Shown here piece after piece: positions 52,526 to 61,223 of a stretch of 64,000 bases of DNA (the stretch's first letter is position 1; each line of letters starts with the position of its first letter). The DNA is from Planctomycetota bacterium. Lineage in GTDB: Bacteria; Planctomycetota; UBA1135; GCA-002686595. The position numbers and the translations under genes are program-made. Under the pieces are notes generated by a model. It did not search any database. It saw only the letters and a program-made list of their open reading frames with translations, and was not told the origin of the DNA. The DNA is taken from contig JAKLKU010000022.1 of assembly GCA_023150475.1 (NCBI GenBank), forward strand, positions 1-64,000, written 5' to 3'.

Positions 52526-53359
52526 TCAGGCGCTCAACGCGCCGGAGCTCTCGAGCGCCGCGAGCACGCGCTGCTTCCACGCGGCGCGGCAGACCACGAG
52601 CTCGTGGTTCTTCGGGTCGGCTTGGTTGTAGCGGTGCTCTTCACCGCGCAGCTTGCACACGACCCAGCCGAGTGCGCGCGCGATCACTTCCGGCGCGCAC
52701 GTGTCCCATTCCTTCAGGCCCTTCTTGTGCACGTAGACGTCGGCGTCGCCGGCGAAGAGCCGCGAGACCTTGTAGCCGACGCTGCCCATCGGCAACTGCT
52801 CCTTCACGCCGAGCGCTTCGCAGAAGCGTCCCGTCCACTCCGGCGTGTGGCTGCGCGACACGACGATCTTCGGCGACGCGGGCGACGGCGAATCGCCGCG
52901 GACGAGCTGCTTCGCCGGGCCGTGCGCACCTTCGATGCCCGCGCGTTCGTGACCCGGGAGGCACACCGCCCACATCACTTCGTCGGTCGCCGGCAGTGCG
53001 ACGGCGCCGAGCGCGGGCCGTCCGTCGAGCGTCAGCGCCACGTGGACGGCGAAGTCGTGGCGCACTTCGCTGAACTCCTTCGTGCCGTCGAGCGGATCGA
53101 CGATCCACGCGCGGCGCTTGGCGAGCCGCTCCTTCGAATCGGCGGTCTCCTCGGAGAGCAAGCCATCGTCGGGGTAGCGTCCGCGGAGGTACCCTTGGAG
53201 GAAGCCGTCCGCCGCTTGGTCGCCGATGTCCGCGAGCATGGCGTCCTTCCAACGGCCGCTCGCGCGTAAGCCCATCGCTCGCCGGCCGGCGATGCGCGCG
53301 GCTTGGATCGCGAAGGCCAGGTCTCGGTCCAGGTGCACGGCTTCGGACGTGTTCGTCAT
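52526..53359 (-). CDS. inositol-monophosphatase-family phosphatase, CysQ-like
   Basis: 277 aa. Metal-binding motifs DGLLSEETADS (first Glu-Glu), IVDPLDGTKEF (DPxDGT) and EWDTCAPEVIARALGW (WDxxAPxxI) identify the IMPase superfamily. DPLDGTKEF is the form seen in 3'(2'),5'-bisphosphate nucleotidases such as CysQ, which recycle PAP left by sulfotransferase or PAPS reductase reactions. That would fit the sat-cysC operon elsewhere in the window, though the subfamily cannot be fixed by eye. It closes a long minus-strand gene run. Confidence 0.9.
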   Translation of the reverse strand: MTNTSEAVHLDRDLAFAIQAARIAGRRAMGLRASGRWKDAMLADIGDQAADGFLQGYLRGRYPDDGLLSEETADSKERLAKRRAWIVDPLDGTKEFSEVRHDFAVHVALTLDGRPALGAVALPATDEVMWAVCLPGHERAGIEGAHGPAKQLVRGDSPSPASPKIVVSRSHTPEWTGRFCEALGVKEQLPMGSVGYKVSRLFAGDADVYVHKKGLKEWDTCAPEVIARALGWVVCKLRGEEHRYNQADPKNHELVVCRAAWKQRVLAALESSGALSA

Positions 53360-53431
53360 GGCGCATGTGTCGGCGAATCGCCGTTCGAAGTCAAGCGTGC
53401 GCGGCGTTCCGCGCAGGAGCGCGTGACCGGT

Positions 53432-54712
53432 TCACTTGCCGCGCGCGGCAGTGTCCTCGAGCAGTCGTTTCGCGATGGCTTCGGCGAGCAGACGATTCCC
53501 TTCGTCGCCGAAGTGGCAGTTGTCGTAGTAGAGCGTCTGCTCGACGTCCGCGAAGATCCGCGAAGCATCGAGGAACGGCACGCCTCGACGCGCGAGCTCG
53601 GCGCCGCCGGCGCGGAGCAAGGGATAGCCCTTCTTGGCGCCTTCCATCCACGACACGTGGGCCGTTCCGTTCTTCCGTTCGTCGTCGGTCAGCGGTTTCG
53701 AGCCTTCGTCGTGCAGCGTCGGCTGGAGCACGTGGAGGAAGCGGATGCCGCGGGCACGGCAGGCGCTCCACATCGAGATCGAACCTTCCATCCACGCTTC
53801 GACCGAGCGCCGCCGAGCCTCTTCGACGCCGCCACGGAATGGCGGACCGCGCTCCACGCGCCCGACGTGCTCGTTCGCGAAGGTCTGCGTCAGCTCGTCG
53901 TAGGCGCTGCCGGCTTCCGTCTGCAGTCGTGCGAGCCGGCGGAGCACGAGAGTACCCGCGAGCGCGCTGCCGTCGAGTCTCCAATCGAGCGCGAACTTGC
54001 CGAGCTCGACGACGCGGCGCTGCTTCGCGCGAACGTCGACCATGCGATCGAGCACTCCCGGTCGCGAGAGCGGATTCGCGGCGAACAGCAGCCAGTTCGA
54101 GCTCCACGGATAGAGCGGGTGCGTCCGCTCCGCGAAGTTCTGCGCGGCGATCGCGACGTCGTTGAAGCCGTCGATCAGGATCACGATCTCGGGCTCGACT
54201 CCGATCGAGAGCTCGTACGCGAGCACGTTCGCGGACTGAGGTTGCTTGTACGCGCCGCGGCCCCCGAGGAGGATGCGGATCGGGCCCTGTCGGAACTCCG
54301 GCGACGCGCGCAGCAGTTCGTTCATCCGGCGCGTGCCCGTGCCGCAGAAGAGCGCCGACACCGAACCTCCGACGACCAACACGTCGACGCCCTTCTCGGC
54401 TTGGCTCGCCGTCGCGTCCCTGCTCATCTGCGTCTGCATCGCGAGCGTGTCGAAGCCGAAGTACGGGTGCAGCACCTCCGTTTCGCCGGCTTGCGTCTCC
54501 GGGGCAGGCGACTCTTGCGTCGTCGGCAGGCGGCTCGTCAGCGAAGTGACTCGCGCCGTGATGTCGCCGCGCACGGCCTCGCCGTCCCAGGCTCGTCCGT
54601 CGACGGCGAACCAGATGCGCACCCCGACTTCGAGCAGCGCGAGCAGGATCGAGACGCTGCACGCGGCGAGGACGAGCTTGAACGGCAATCGCCGCTTCGG
54701 CGCCGAGGTCAT
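53432..54712 (-). CDS. membrane-anchored SGNH/GDSL-like hydrolase, copy 1 of tandem pair
   Basis: 426 aa. N-terminal membrane helix (LVLAACSVSILLALLEVGVRIW). VLVVGGSVSALF contains the candidate nucleophile Ser of block I, ILIDGFNDVAI carries the Gly/Asn pair, and YYDNCHFGDEGNRLLAE holds the C-terminal Asp-x-x-His. The layout matches SGNH-type esterases or O-acyltransferase-associated proteins facing the periplasm. Its start overlaps the stop of the paralogue at 54709 by 4 bases. Confidence 0.85.
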   Translation of the reverse strand: MTSAPKRRLPFKLVLAACSVSILLALLEVGVRIWFAVDGRAWDGEAVRGDITARVTSLTSRLPTTQESPAPETQAGETEVLHPYFGFDTLAMQTQMSRDATASQAEKGVDVLVVGGSVSALFCGTGTRRMNELLRASPEFRQGPIRILLGGRGAYKQPQSANVLAYELSIGVEPEIVILIDGFNDVAIAAQNFAERTHPLYPWSSNWLLFAANPLSRPGVLDRMVDVRAKQRRVVELGKFALDWRLDGSALAGTLVLRRLARLQTEAGSAYDELTQTFANEHVGRVERGPPFRGGVEEARRRSVEAWMEGSISMWSACRARGIRFLHVLQPTLHDEGSKPLTDDERKNGTAHVSWMEGAKKGYPLLRAGGAELARRGVPFLDASRIFADVEQTLYYDNCHFGDEGNRLLAEAIAKRLLEDTAARGK

Positions 54713-56025
54713 CGTCGTTCGCTCTGGCGTTTCGCGCGTTCCGCCACGAACGCGCGACCGATCTCGACGGCGAGCAACTCGTAGCCGCGTTCACGGAAGT
54801 GGCACGTGTCGTAGTAGAGAGTCTCCTCCGTGTTCGCGAACACGCGCGTCGCGTCCAGGAACGGCACGCCACGCTCCGCGAGTTCGCGGCCGACGCGGAG
54901 GAGCTCGGGGTAGCCGAGGTCCACGGCGACGCGCCAGGACTCGTCGGCGACCGCGCTTTCACGCTCGCGTTGCGTCAGCGGCTTCGAATCGGCGAGCAGC
55001 GCGGTCGGTTGGAGGATCTCGAGGAAGTCGATGCCGCGGTTCTCGCACAACGCGTGGAGCGAGATCGCGGATTCGCGCCACGCGCGGACGAGCACTCGGA
55101 CCGTGTCGGCGTCCGTCGCGGGTTCGAACCGACCGGCGAGCGCTCGGAACGTCGTCGCTCCGCCGACGGCGCGCTGCAACTCGGCCGCGGCTTCGGTCGC
55201 GGCGTTGCCGAGCCGCTCGATGCGCGCCGTCGCGATCCACGAGGCGAGAGCGGAGCGCTCGAGCCCGAAGCGCGCGTACGTTTCGGCGCCGTCGATGACG
55301 GCGAGCTGACGCTCGCGCAGCGTCAGCGCCGCGTCCAGCGACTCTCCATCCGACGCGACCGCGCCGGCGAGCGCGATCCAGACGTTCGCGCACGGGTAGG
55401 TCGCCGCGACCGATTGACGGACGTTCTGGAGCCCGACCGCGACTTCGTTGAAGCCGTCGAGCGTGATGACTGCGTCCGGTTTCGCGCCGGCGCACAGCAT
55501 GAACTGCAGGACGAGCCACGCTTGCGGAGCCTTGTGGGCCGCACGACCGTGTTTGGTGATCTGGATCCGCCGGTTCGCGAGCTCCGGATCCTTGCGCAAC
55601 TCGGCGACGAGCTTCTCGATGCCCGACTGCGCGAAGTTCATCGCGACGGACCCACCGAGCACCATGACGTCGTACGTGTCTTGCGCGGTCTGCGAACGGT
55701 AGTACTGCAGCTCGACCGCGAGCGCGTCGAAGTAGCCGTCGAAGTCGTAGCCGAAGTAGGGGTGCAGGACTTGTCCCTGCGAACGCGCGTTCGCCGTTTC
55801 GGCAGCGTCGACCCGGCGCGCGTTCGGCACCGCGTCGACCAAGCCGGAATGCAACGTCCCGATCCGTTCCGCGGCGGCCGCGGCGTCGTACGGCTTGCCG
55901 CGCACCGCGAGCAGGATCCGCGTGCCGAGCTCCGCGAGTGCCAAGGCGCCGACCAGGCCGACGAGCACGGCGACGATCCGCACGAGCGGGCGTCGTCGCG
56001 GAGGCGAGTCGGTGGCGACGCTCAT
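54709..56025 (-). CDS. membrane-anchored SGNH/GDSL-like hydrolase, copy 2 of tandem pair
   Basis: 438 aa. Membrane helix RIVAVLVGLVGALALAELGTRI near the N-terminus. VMVLGGSVAMNF, ITLDGFNEVAVGLQN and YYDTCHFRERGYELLA correspond point by point to the paralogue downstream. It precedes that gene in the transcript. Both end near a short Arg/Lys-rich tail. Likely acts on an acyl or acetyl group of an envelope polymer, which is inference from family. Confidence 0.85.
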   Translation of the reverse strand: MSVATDSPPRRRPLVRIVAVLVGLVGALALAELGTRILLAVRGKPYDAAAAAERIGTLHSGLVDAVPNARRVDAAETANARSQGQVLHPYFGYDFDGYFDALAVELQYYRSQTAQDTYDVMVLGGSVAMNFAQSGIEKLVAELRKDPELANRRIQITKHGRAAHKAPQAWLVLQFMLCAGAKPDAVITLDGFNEVAVGLQNVRQSVAATYPCANVWIALAGAVASDGESLDAALTLRERQLAVIDGAETYARFGLERSALASWIATARIERLGNAATEAAAELQRAVGGATTFRALAGRFEPATDADTVRVLVRAWRESAISLHALCENRGIDFLEILQPTALLADSKPLTQRERESAVADESWRVAVDLGYPELLRVGRELAERGVPFLDATRVFANTEETLYYDTCHFRERGYELLAVEIGRAFVAERAKRQSERR

Positions 56026-56059
56026 CGGCGCACGAGGATCCCCGGCGTTCCGAAAAGCG

Positions 56060-56461
56060 TCAAGCGTTCCAATCGTTGAAGCCCTTCATCGCGCCGAACC
56101 GCAGGCCGTTCTCGTAGACGCCCGTGCGCCGGCCGTCGAGCTTCCCGTCGCTGCGGAAGTAGAACCACTCGCCGCTCTGCGCGCCGTGCTTGAACTCTCC
56201 GACCCAACGCTTCTTGCCGTTGCGGTACCACGCCGTGCAGCGGCCGTGCAGTCGACCGGCGACATACGAGCGTTCGCGACGCTTCGAACCGTCGAGCCAG
56301 TGATCGACGCGCCGTTCGACGTTGCCTTCGACGCAACAGTCGTAGCTGCGCGCGACGAGCGGCCTTCCGCCCCAACTGCGGACGAAGAGCGACACGAACC
56401 ACGCGTCGGCTTCCGCGAGCGTGCACCAAACGTCGTGGAGCTCGACGGTCCGGCGGCGCAT
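56060..56461 (-). CDS. MORN-repeat (YwqK-like) protein
   Basis: 133 aa. Its ATG shares one base with the stop of the penicillin acylase gene (TGATG). After ~50 residues without a recognised motif (Trp- and Cys-containing), MORN-type repeats follow: DHWLDGSKRRERSYVAGRLHG, CTAWYRNGKKRWVGEFKHG, EWFYFRSDGKLDG and GVYENG. Such repeats form beta hairpins and occur in the YwqK group of toxin-antitoxin-linked proteins; whether that applies here is unknown. The frame is open far upstream, but only this part is credible. Confidence 0.8.
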   Translation of the reverse strand: MRRRTVELHDVWCTLAEADAWFVSLFVRSWGGRPLVARSYDCCVEGNVERRVDHWLDGSKRRERSYVAGRLHGRCTAWYRNGKKRWVGEFKHGAQSGEWFYFRSDGKLDGRRTGVYENGLRFGAMKGFNDWNA

Positions 56462-58842
56462 CAGGGTCGCAGCGTGACGGTCGAACGGGCGTGGTCGGCG
56501 ATCGCGCGCTCGCTCCAATGCACGGGGCGCATCTTGCCGGCGACGTATTCGTCGAGCTGATCGTCGAAGTGCTCGTCGAAGGGATGTCCGGATTGCCCGC
56601 CGGGCAGGATCGCGAGCGAACGATCGCCGTCGCCGAGGTCCGCGACGAAACGCATCGAGGCGCCGTGTCCGACTTCGACTTCGTCGCCGCGCCACCAGCC
56701 GGTGAACACGCACACGGTCTGCGCGGAGCCCGGCATGTCGAACGGTCCACGCTCGAAGAGCCCACCGACCAGCGGTGCGGCGGCGAGCGGGTGTTTCGGC
56801 CGCCAACGGTTGTACGCGGTCCAATCCCAGCGCTCTGGTTCGGCGCCGAAGCGCGTGCGCACGGCGACGAGCGCGTTCGAGAGCGCGCGTTCGAGCCGAT
56901 CGCGTCGTGTCTCGATCGCCGACGTGCCGACGTCGTCGCACCAGCGTTCGTCCAACGTGCCCGCGAGCAGGCGTTCGAGCGCGTCGGCCTTGCGCAGGAG
57001 GCCCATCGGCGCGAGGCCCGCACTGCGGAACTCGTCGTCGAACACGGCCGAGCCGAGCTCGCGTTCGAACACGCCGAAGAGCGCAGCGGGTCCGCCTTTC
57101 TGCATGCGACCGTCCCAGCCGCGCAGCAGCTCGACTGCGTCGCGCGCGTCGCCTTCGAAGTCGCGCGGCAAACGTTCGACCAGCGCGAGGGCGTACTTCG
57201 AAACGATGTCGAGTTGCAGTTCGGCGAGCTTCGCCGCCGTCCAATCCCGGGCGCCGTTCACGCCTTCGCGGATGCGTTCGATGCGCGATGGGTTCGCGAA
57301 GTCGCCGGACAGCGCGGCGAGCGAGTTCCTGGGCCGCGTGTCGTCGTTCGCGGTGGCGACGAACCCGTCGCTCGGCCGCACGCTGCGCGGATTGGCGTCC
57401 GCGGGAACCAAACCGCGCCACTTCCAGCGTTCGTCCCAGCCGGGCGCCGGGAACGCGCCGTCGCCGCGACCACGTTCCGGCGCGCGACCGAGCAGCGTGA
57501 ACAGCACGTCGCCGCGCGAGTCGCCGACGACGATGCTCTGGATCGGCGCGACGAAGGAGGCGATCGCGCGCGGCACGTCCTCGATCGTCTTGGCGCGCGC
57601 GAGCGCCACGAACGGCGCGAGCGGATCGAACGGCGTGTACGCGGTCCACGCGAGCGATCGCGCGGGCAGACCGCGGTCCGCGATCGCGGGCAGGAGCACG
57701 CCGAGGTCGGTGCGGCCGAGCGTCACCGACACCGGCTCGGCGCCGTCGATCGCGATCTCTTCCACGCGCGATTCGCAAGGCACGAATTCGTCGCCGCGGC
57801 GGACCGAACGGCCGTCGGGCGCGAGCTCTTCGACGAACACGTCGGTCGCGTCGAACTCGCCGTTGGTGAAGCCCCACGCGACGTCCTGGCCACGGCCGAT
57901 CACGACCACCGGCAGGCCCGCGAGCGTCATGCCGTACGCGTCGTAGTCCTTCGCGCGCAGACCGGCTTCGTACCAGAGCGCGGGCAGCCCGAGCCCGAGG
58001 TGCGGGTCGTTCGCCACCAATGCCACGCGTTCGGCCGAGCGACTCGCGTCGACTGCCCAATTGTTGCTGCCGCCTTTCTTCTCGGGCGCTTCCGGCGCGG
58101 CGCCGGCGGTTCCGGACGGCGCCGGAAGCGTCGGCAACGACAGCTTGGCGCGGGCTTCGAGCGCGAGCTTCACGACCGTGTCGTCGACGAGCGCATCGCT
58201 CTTGCCGGCGAGGTCGAGCGCGCGTTCCTTGCCGAACGCGCCGAGCCACTCGAAGCGCTGTTCCTCGTAGTAGCGCGGGTAACAGAGGTCGCACGCCATC
58301 AACACGGCGAAGCCGAGGCTGTCGACCGGCGTCCACGGCGCGACTTCGTCGACGAGCAAGTCGAGATCGCTCGGCAGGTCTCCGCGATGCTCCGCGAGCC
58401 ACGCGTTCACGCCGAGCGCGTACGCGTCGAGCAACTCGCGGCTCTCCGGTTCGAGCGCGGCGAGGTACTTCTCCGCCGTGCCGCGGATGTCGAGCTGGCG
58501 CATGCGCACGTCTTCGGCGAGCGCCGCGACGCCGACGACCTCCGCGAGTCGCCCGCTGGCTCGCCGCCGGCCCAGCTCGAGTTGGAACAGGCGATCGTTC
58601 GCGTGCAACCAACCGAGAGCCGCCGCGACGTCGCGCAGACTCTCGCCACGGACGTGGGGGACGGCGTACTCGTCGAAACGCACTTCGACGGGCGCGCGCA
58701 GGCCTTCGAGCGTGAATTCGCCGGTGCGCGTCGGCAAACCGGATCGGCGCCATGCTCCGACCCAGAACGCGACCGCGCCGAGCGCGAAGCAGAGAACGAT
58801 CGACGTCCAGATCGCGAGCGTTTTCCAGCGCATCGTCGTCAA
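56461..58842 (-). CDS. penicillin-acylase-family N-terminal nucleophile hydrolase
   Basis: 793 aa, typical for the family. A single N-terminal membrane or signal helix (LAIWTSIVLCFALGAVAFWVG) precedes the alpha subunit, with HVRGESLRDVAAALGWLHANDRLFQLELGRR. The self-cleavage site is KKGGSNNWAV, with Ser259 becoming the N-terminal nucleophile of the beta subunit. VANDPHLGLGLPALWYEA, NGEFDATDVF and SDGFVATANDDTRPRN follow. It would hydrolyse amide bonds such as acyl-homoserine lactones or beta-lactam side chains in the periplasm. Substrate unknown. Start overlaps the rhodanese stop by 4 bases. Confidence 0.94.
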   Translation of the reverse strand: MTTMRWKTLAIWTSIVLCFALGAVAFWVGAWRRSGLPTRTGEFTLEGLRAPVEVRFDEYAVPHVRGESLRDVAAALGWLHANDRLFQLELGRRRASGRLAEVVGVAALAEDVRMRQLDIRGTAEKYLAALEPESRELLDAYALGVNAWLAEHRGDLPSDLDLLVDEVAPWTPVDSLGFAVLMACDLCYPRYYEEQRFEWLGAFGKERALDLAGKSDALVDDTVVKLALEARAKLSLPTLPAPSGTAGAAPEAPEKKGGSNNWAVDASRSAERVALVANDPHLGLGLPALWYEAGLRAKDYDAYGMTLAGLPVVVIGRGQDVAWGFTNGEFDATDVFVEELAPDGRSVRRGDEFVPCESRVEEIAIDGAEPVSVTLGRTDLGVLLPAIADRGLPARSLAWTAYTPFDPLAPFVALARAKTIEDVPRAIASFVAPIQSIVVGDSRGDVLFTLLGRAPERGRGDGAFPAPGWDERWKWRGLVPADANPRSVRPSDGFVATANDDTRPRNSLAALSGDFANPSRIERIREGVNGARDWTAAKLAELQLDIVSKYALALVERLPRDFEGDARDAVELLRGWDGRMQKGGPAALFGVFERELGSAVFDDEFRSAGLAPMGLLRKADALERLLAGTLDERWCDDVGTSAIETRRDRLERALSNALVAVRTRFGAEPERWDWTAYNRWRPKHPLAAAPLVGGLFERGPFDMPGSAQTVCVFTGWWRGDEVEVGHGASMRFVADLGDGDRSLAILPGGQSGHPFDEHFDDQLDEYVAGKMRPVHWSERAIADHARSTVTLRP

Positions 58843-59387
58843 CTACGCTTCTCTCGCGAGATCGGACCTTTCCACGCCCCGATTCCACCGGCGAGGTTGT
58901 AGAGCTCGCGGTAACCCTTCGACGTCAGGAAGTCGCACGCTGCGGCCGAACGCCCGCCTCCAGCGCAGTAGAGCAACGTGCGTTTGCCGTCGTTCGGGAG
59001 CTCGGCGAGCCGCGCTTCGAGCTCGTCCACCGGCACGAGCAGCGCACCGGGCAGCACGCCGCCCGCCGTTTCTTGCGGCGTGCGCACGTCGACGATCCGC
59101 AGCGCGCCCTGCTCGAGCATGCGCGTCGCTTCGACGCCGTCGACGTCGCGCCACAATTGACCGTCGAGGATCATCTCGCGCGTCGGACGCGCGCCTTCCG
59201 CGACCGACGCGAGCAACTGGCGCGTGATCGCCACTTGTTCGGAGAGCTCTTCGCGTGCCGCGTTCGCTGCTCGTTTGGCCTCGAGTCGTGCGTCCTCGAG
59301 CTCCCGTGCCGCGGCGCCGGCCTTCGCCAACGCCGCGAACGCGACGATCAATGCCACTGCCGCGATCGCGACTGCCGCCCAGACCAT
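58839..59387 (-). CDS. membrane-anchored rhodanese-domain protein
   Basis: 182 aa from ATG 59387, chosen for AGGAG 7 bases upstream and a direct N-terminal membrane helix (MVWAAVAIAAVALIVAFAAL). A coiled coil (residues 25-70) leads to the rhodanese domain: RIVDVRTPQETAGGVLPGAL, then the active-site loop LYCAGGGRSAAA with the persulfide-forming Cys, and GYRELYNLAGGIGAW. The orientation suggests a cytoplasmic domain if the helix is a simple anchor, or periplasmic if it is an uncleaved signal. Fourth in the apparent FIST-to-CysQ transcript counting from the 5' end is the MORN gene; this one is second. Confidence 0.9.
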   Translation of the reverse strand: MVWAAVAIAAVALIVAFAALAKAGAAARELEDARLEAKRAANAAREELSEQVAITRQLLASVAEGARPTREMILDGQLWRDVDGVEATRMLEQGALRIVDVRTPQETAGGVLPGALLVPVDELEARLAELPNDGKRTLLYCAGGGRSAAACDFLTSKGYRELYNLAGGIGAWKGPISREKRS

Positions 59388-59397
59388 TTCGACGCTC

Positions 59398-60606
59398 CTA
59401 TTCGCTCGCCCGCTGGCGGAACACGGCGACGCTCGCCGTGAAGCCGTGGAGGAAGTTCCGTCGGCCAACCGGCCCGATCTCGCCCATCGCGAAGAAGCCG
59501 GCGATCGGCAAATCGGTGTGCAGACCCTCGCGCACGCGCGTGACGTCGTGATCGCGAGCCGAGAACATCCGCGAGCCGCGACCGTTGCACGAGAAGAGCA
59601 GCGCGCCGGCCGCGTTCCCTGCGCCGTGGATCGCTCCGCCGCCCTGCGTGGTCACGAGGTGCGCGAGATCCTCGCTCGCGGAATCCGCGTCGCGCACGAG
59701 GAACTGCAGCGTCGCGCCGCGGCGAGGCACGTCGTTCACGGCGATCGCCTTTTCCTGCGGTTGGACGCCGACGATCTGGCGCACGAGGAAATCGCCGCGC
59801 TCGAAAGTGCTCTTCGACGGATCGATCGCGAGGCCGACGAACGGTTGGCGTTGGAAGAGCTGGCGATCCTTCGGCGGCAGGTTCTGGAGCGTCTCCGCGA
59901 GCACTTCGATCGCCGTGCGTCCACCGAGCTTCTGCACCAGGTTCTCGTGGCTCGCCGTGACGACCCACGGCTTGCCGATCGGCCGGCAACCTTGGCTGAC
60001 CACCGAACGTACTTCGATGTCGCCTTCGAGCACGACGCCGTACGCACCCGCCACGCGCAAGCCGTCGGCGGTGATCAACAGGTTCTGACCGGGTCCCATC
60101 CCGCCGCTCGCCATGCCGCCGATCGCGGGCACGCCCGGCAGCTTCTCGTTCAGGACGCGCAGATAGTCGTCCGCAGGGAACGAGAACGGGTCGGCGAAGA
60201 GCACGATCGAACTCTTGTGCGGATCGCCGATCGGCGGCAGCGCGCTGAACTTCGGACGTTCGTCCGAGTCGAACTGCACGGTGCACTCGAAGGTCGTGAC
60301 CCGCGTGCCCGGGAGCGACGCGGCCCACACCGAGAGCGCGGGCTCCGCTTCGACCTCGCGCGTTCCGCCGATCACGGACTCGCCGGTGCAGCCGACGAGT
60401 GCTCGCGCGCCGAGCGCGCTCGCGATCCGCGGACCGAGCCCCTCGATCGACGCGCCGTGATGGTGCGAGACGAACACGGCGACCAAGTCGGGGCTCGCGC
60501 CGTCGAGACCGGCGAGCACACGTTCGATGCACTGGCGCTCGGCCTTCGCCGAGTCGGGGTCGACGGACAGCGCGGCCGCGAAACGAGGGGGGCGATTCGG
60601 AGGCAT
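59398..60606 (-). CDS. FIST-domain sensory protein
   Basis: 402 aa. The FIST N domain covers roughly residues 25-215 (LVAVFVSHHHGASIEGL; ALVGCTGESVIGGTREVE; VPAIGGMASGGMGPGQN) and FIST C residues 220-395 (LGGRTAIEVLAETL; FQRQPFVGLAIDP; ALLFSCNGRGSRMF; IAGFFAMGEIGPVG). FIST proteins are thought to bind small ligands, perhaps amino acids. No output domain such as GGDEF or kinase is attached. It is the first gene of the minus-strand run that continues into the rhodanese gene after 10 bases. Confidence 0.93.
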   Translation of the reverse strand: MPPNRPPRFAAALSVDPDSAKAERQCIERVLAGLDGASPDLVAVFVSHHHGASIEGLGPRIASALGARALVGCTGESVIGGTREVEAEPALSVWAASLPGTRVTTFECTVQFDSDERPKFSALPPIGDPHKSSIVLFADPFSFPADDYLRVLNEKLPGVPAIGGMASGGMGPGQNLLITADGLRVAGAYGVVLEGDIEVRSVVSQGCRPIGKPWVVTASHENLVQKLGGRTAIEVLAETLQNLPPKDRQLFQRQPFVGLAIDPSKSTFERGDFLVRQIVGVQPQEKAIAVNDVPRRGATLQFLVRDADSASEDLAHLVTTQGGGAIHGAGNAAGALLFSCNGRGSRMFSARDHDVTRVREGLHTDLPIAGFFAMGEIGPVGRRNFLHGFTASVAVFRQRASE

Positions 60607-60716
60607 GGTTCGAGACCGCGTGGAGCTCGCGCGGTGCGCCTCATCTTACGCTCGGGGCGCTCCGGACCAGCGTCGAGAGCCGGCCGCATCGTCGGAGCGA
60701 CCGCTTCCCGCAAGAC

Positions 60717-60983
60717 TCACGCGAGTTTGGGCACGTCGCGCAAGAGCCGCACGTTGCGAATGCGCAGGATGTCGACTTCCGCGTCCTGATGCGTGACGTT
60801 GACGCCGTACGTCGCGGCGTCGCGCGCATAGTGCTCGGCGTCCTCGCCCGGCTGCAGGGCGTGGACATCGCAAGAGTGCAGCAGCGCCTTGAAGCCGTTC
60901 GACGAGTCGAAACGACCGATGTACAGGGTGCCGTCGGTTTCGATCACGACGTTGAGTCCGTGGGGGACGTCTTGGATCTTCAT
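60717..60983 (-). CDS. small conserved-looking protein of unknown function
   Basis: 88 aa from ATG 60983; an ATG four codons earlier is also possible. MKIQDVPHGLNVVIETDGTL begins a beta-rich domain, and the C-terminus is VDILRIRNVRLLRDVPKLA. No family recognised. Regular alternation of strands and the absence of Arg bias support a real gene. It may have its own promoter, or lead the FIST operon across 110 bases. Confidence 0.65.
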   Translation of the reverse strand: MKIQDVPHGLNVVIETDGTLYIGRFDSSNGFKALLHSCDVHALQPGEDAEHYARDAATYGVNVTHQDAEVDILRIRNVRLLRDVPKLA

Positions 60984-61223
60984 GGCCGCGCGCATGATAC
61001 TGGCCCGCGTCGCGGTCTCGCACGCCGCGAGCCCGGCACTCTCGAATCCGCCCGCCGCGGAGCCCGGATCCACGATCCCGTTCGCGCGCGGACGAGACCG
61101 TCGGAGCTCGGCCCGCCGCCCCGAGCGCACGGCATTTCTACGCCGCTGTGCGAGCACCGCGAGTGGAGAGCAGCGGGGCTCGGCTCCATGGCGATTCACT
61201 CCCACGATGCCTAGGATGCCGGA

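Noticed and set aside
55125..55145. GGTTCGAACC-like string resembling a tRNA T-loop
   Set aside because: It lies inside the second SGNH hydrolase gene, has no acceptor or anticodon arms, and fits the coding frame.
56462..58888. Long N-terminal extension of the MORN protein frame
   Set aside because: It runs antiparallel in phase to nothing recognisable and lies wholly inside the penicillin acylase gene on the same strand in another frame; only the part after ATG 56461 shows MORN repeats.
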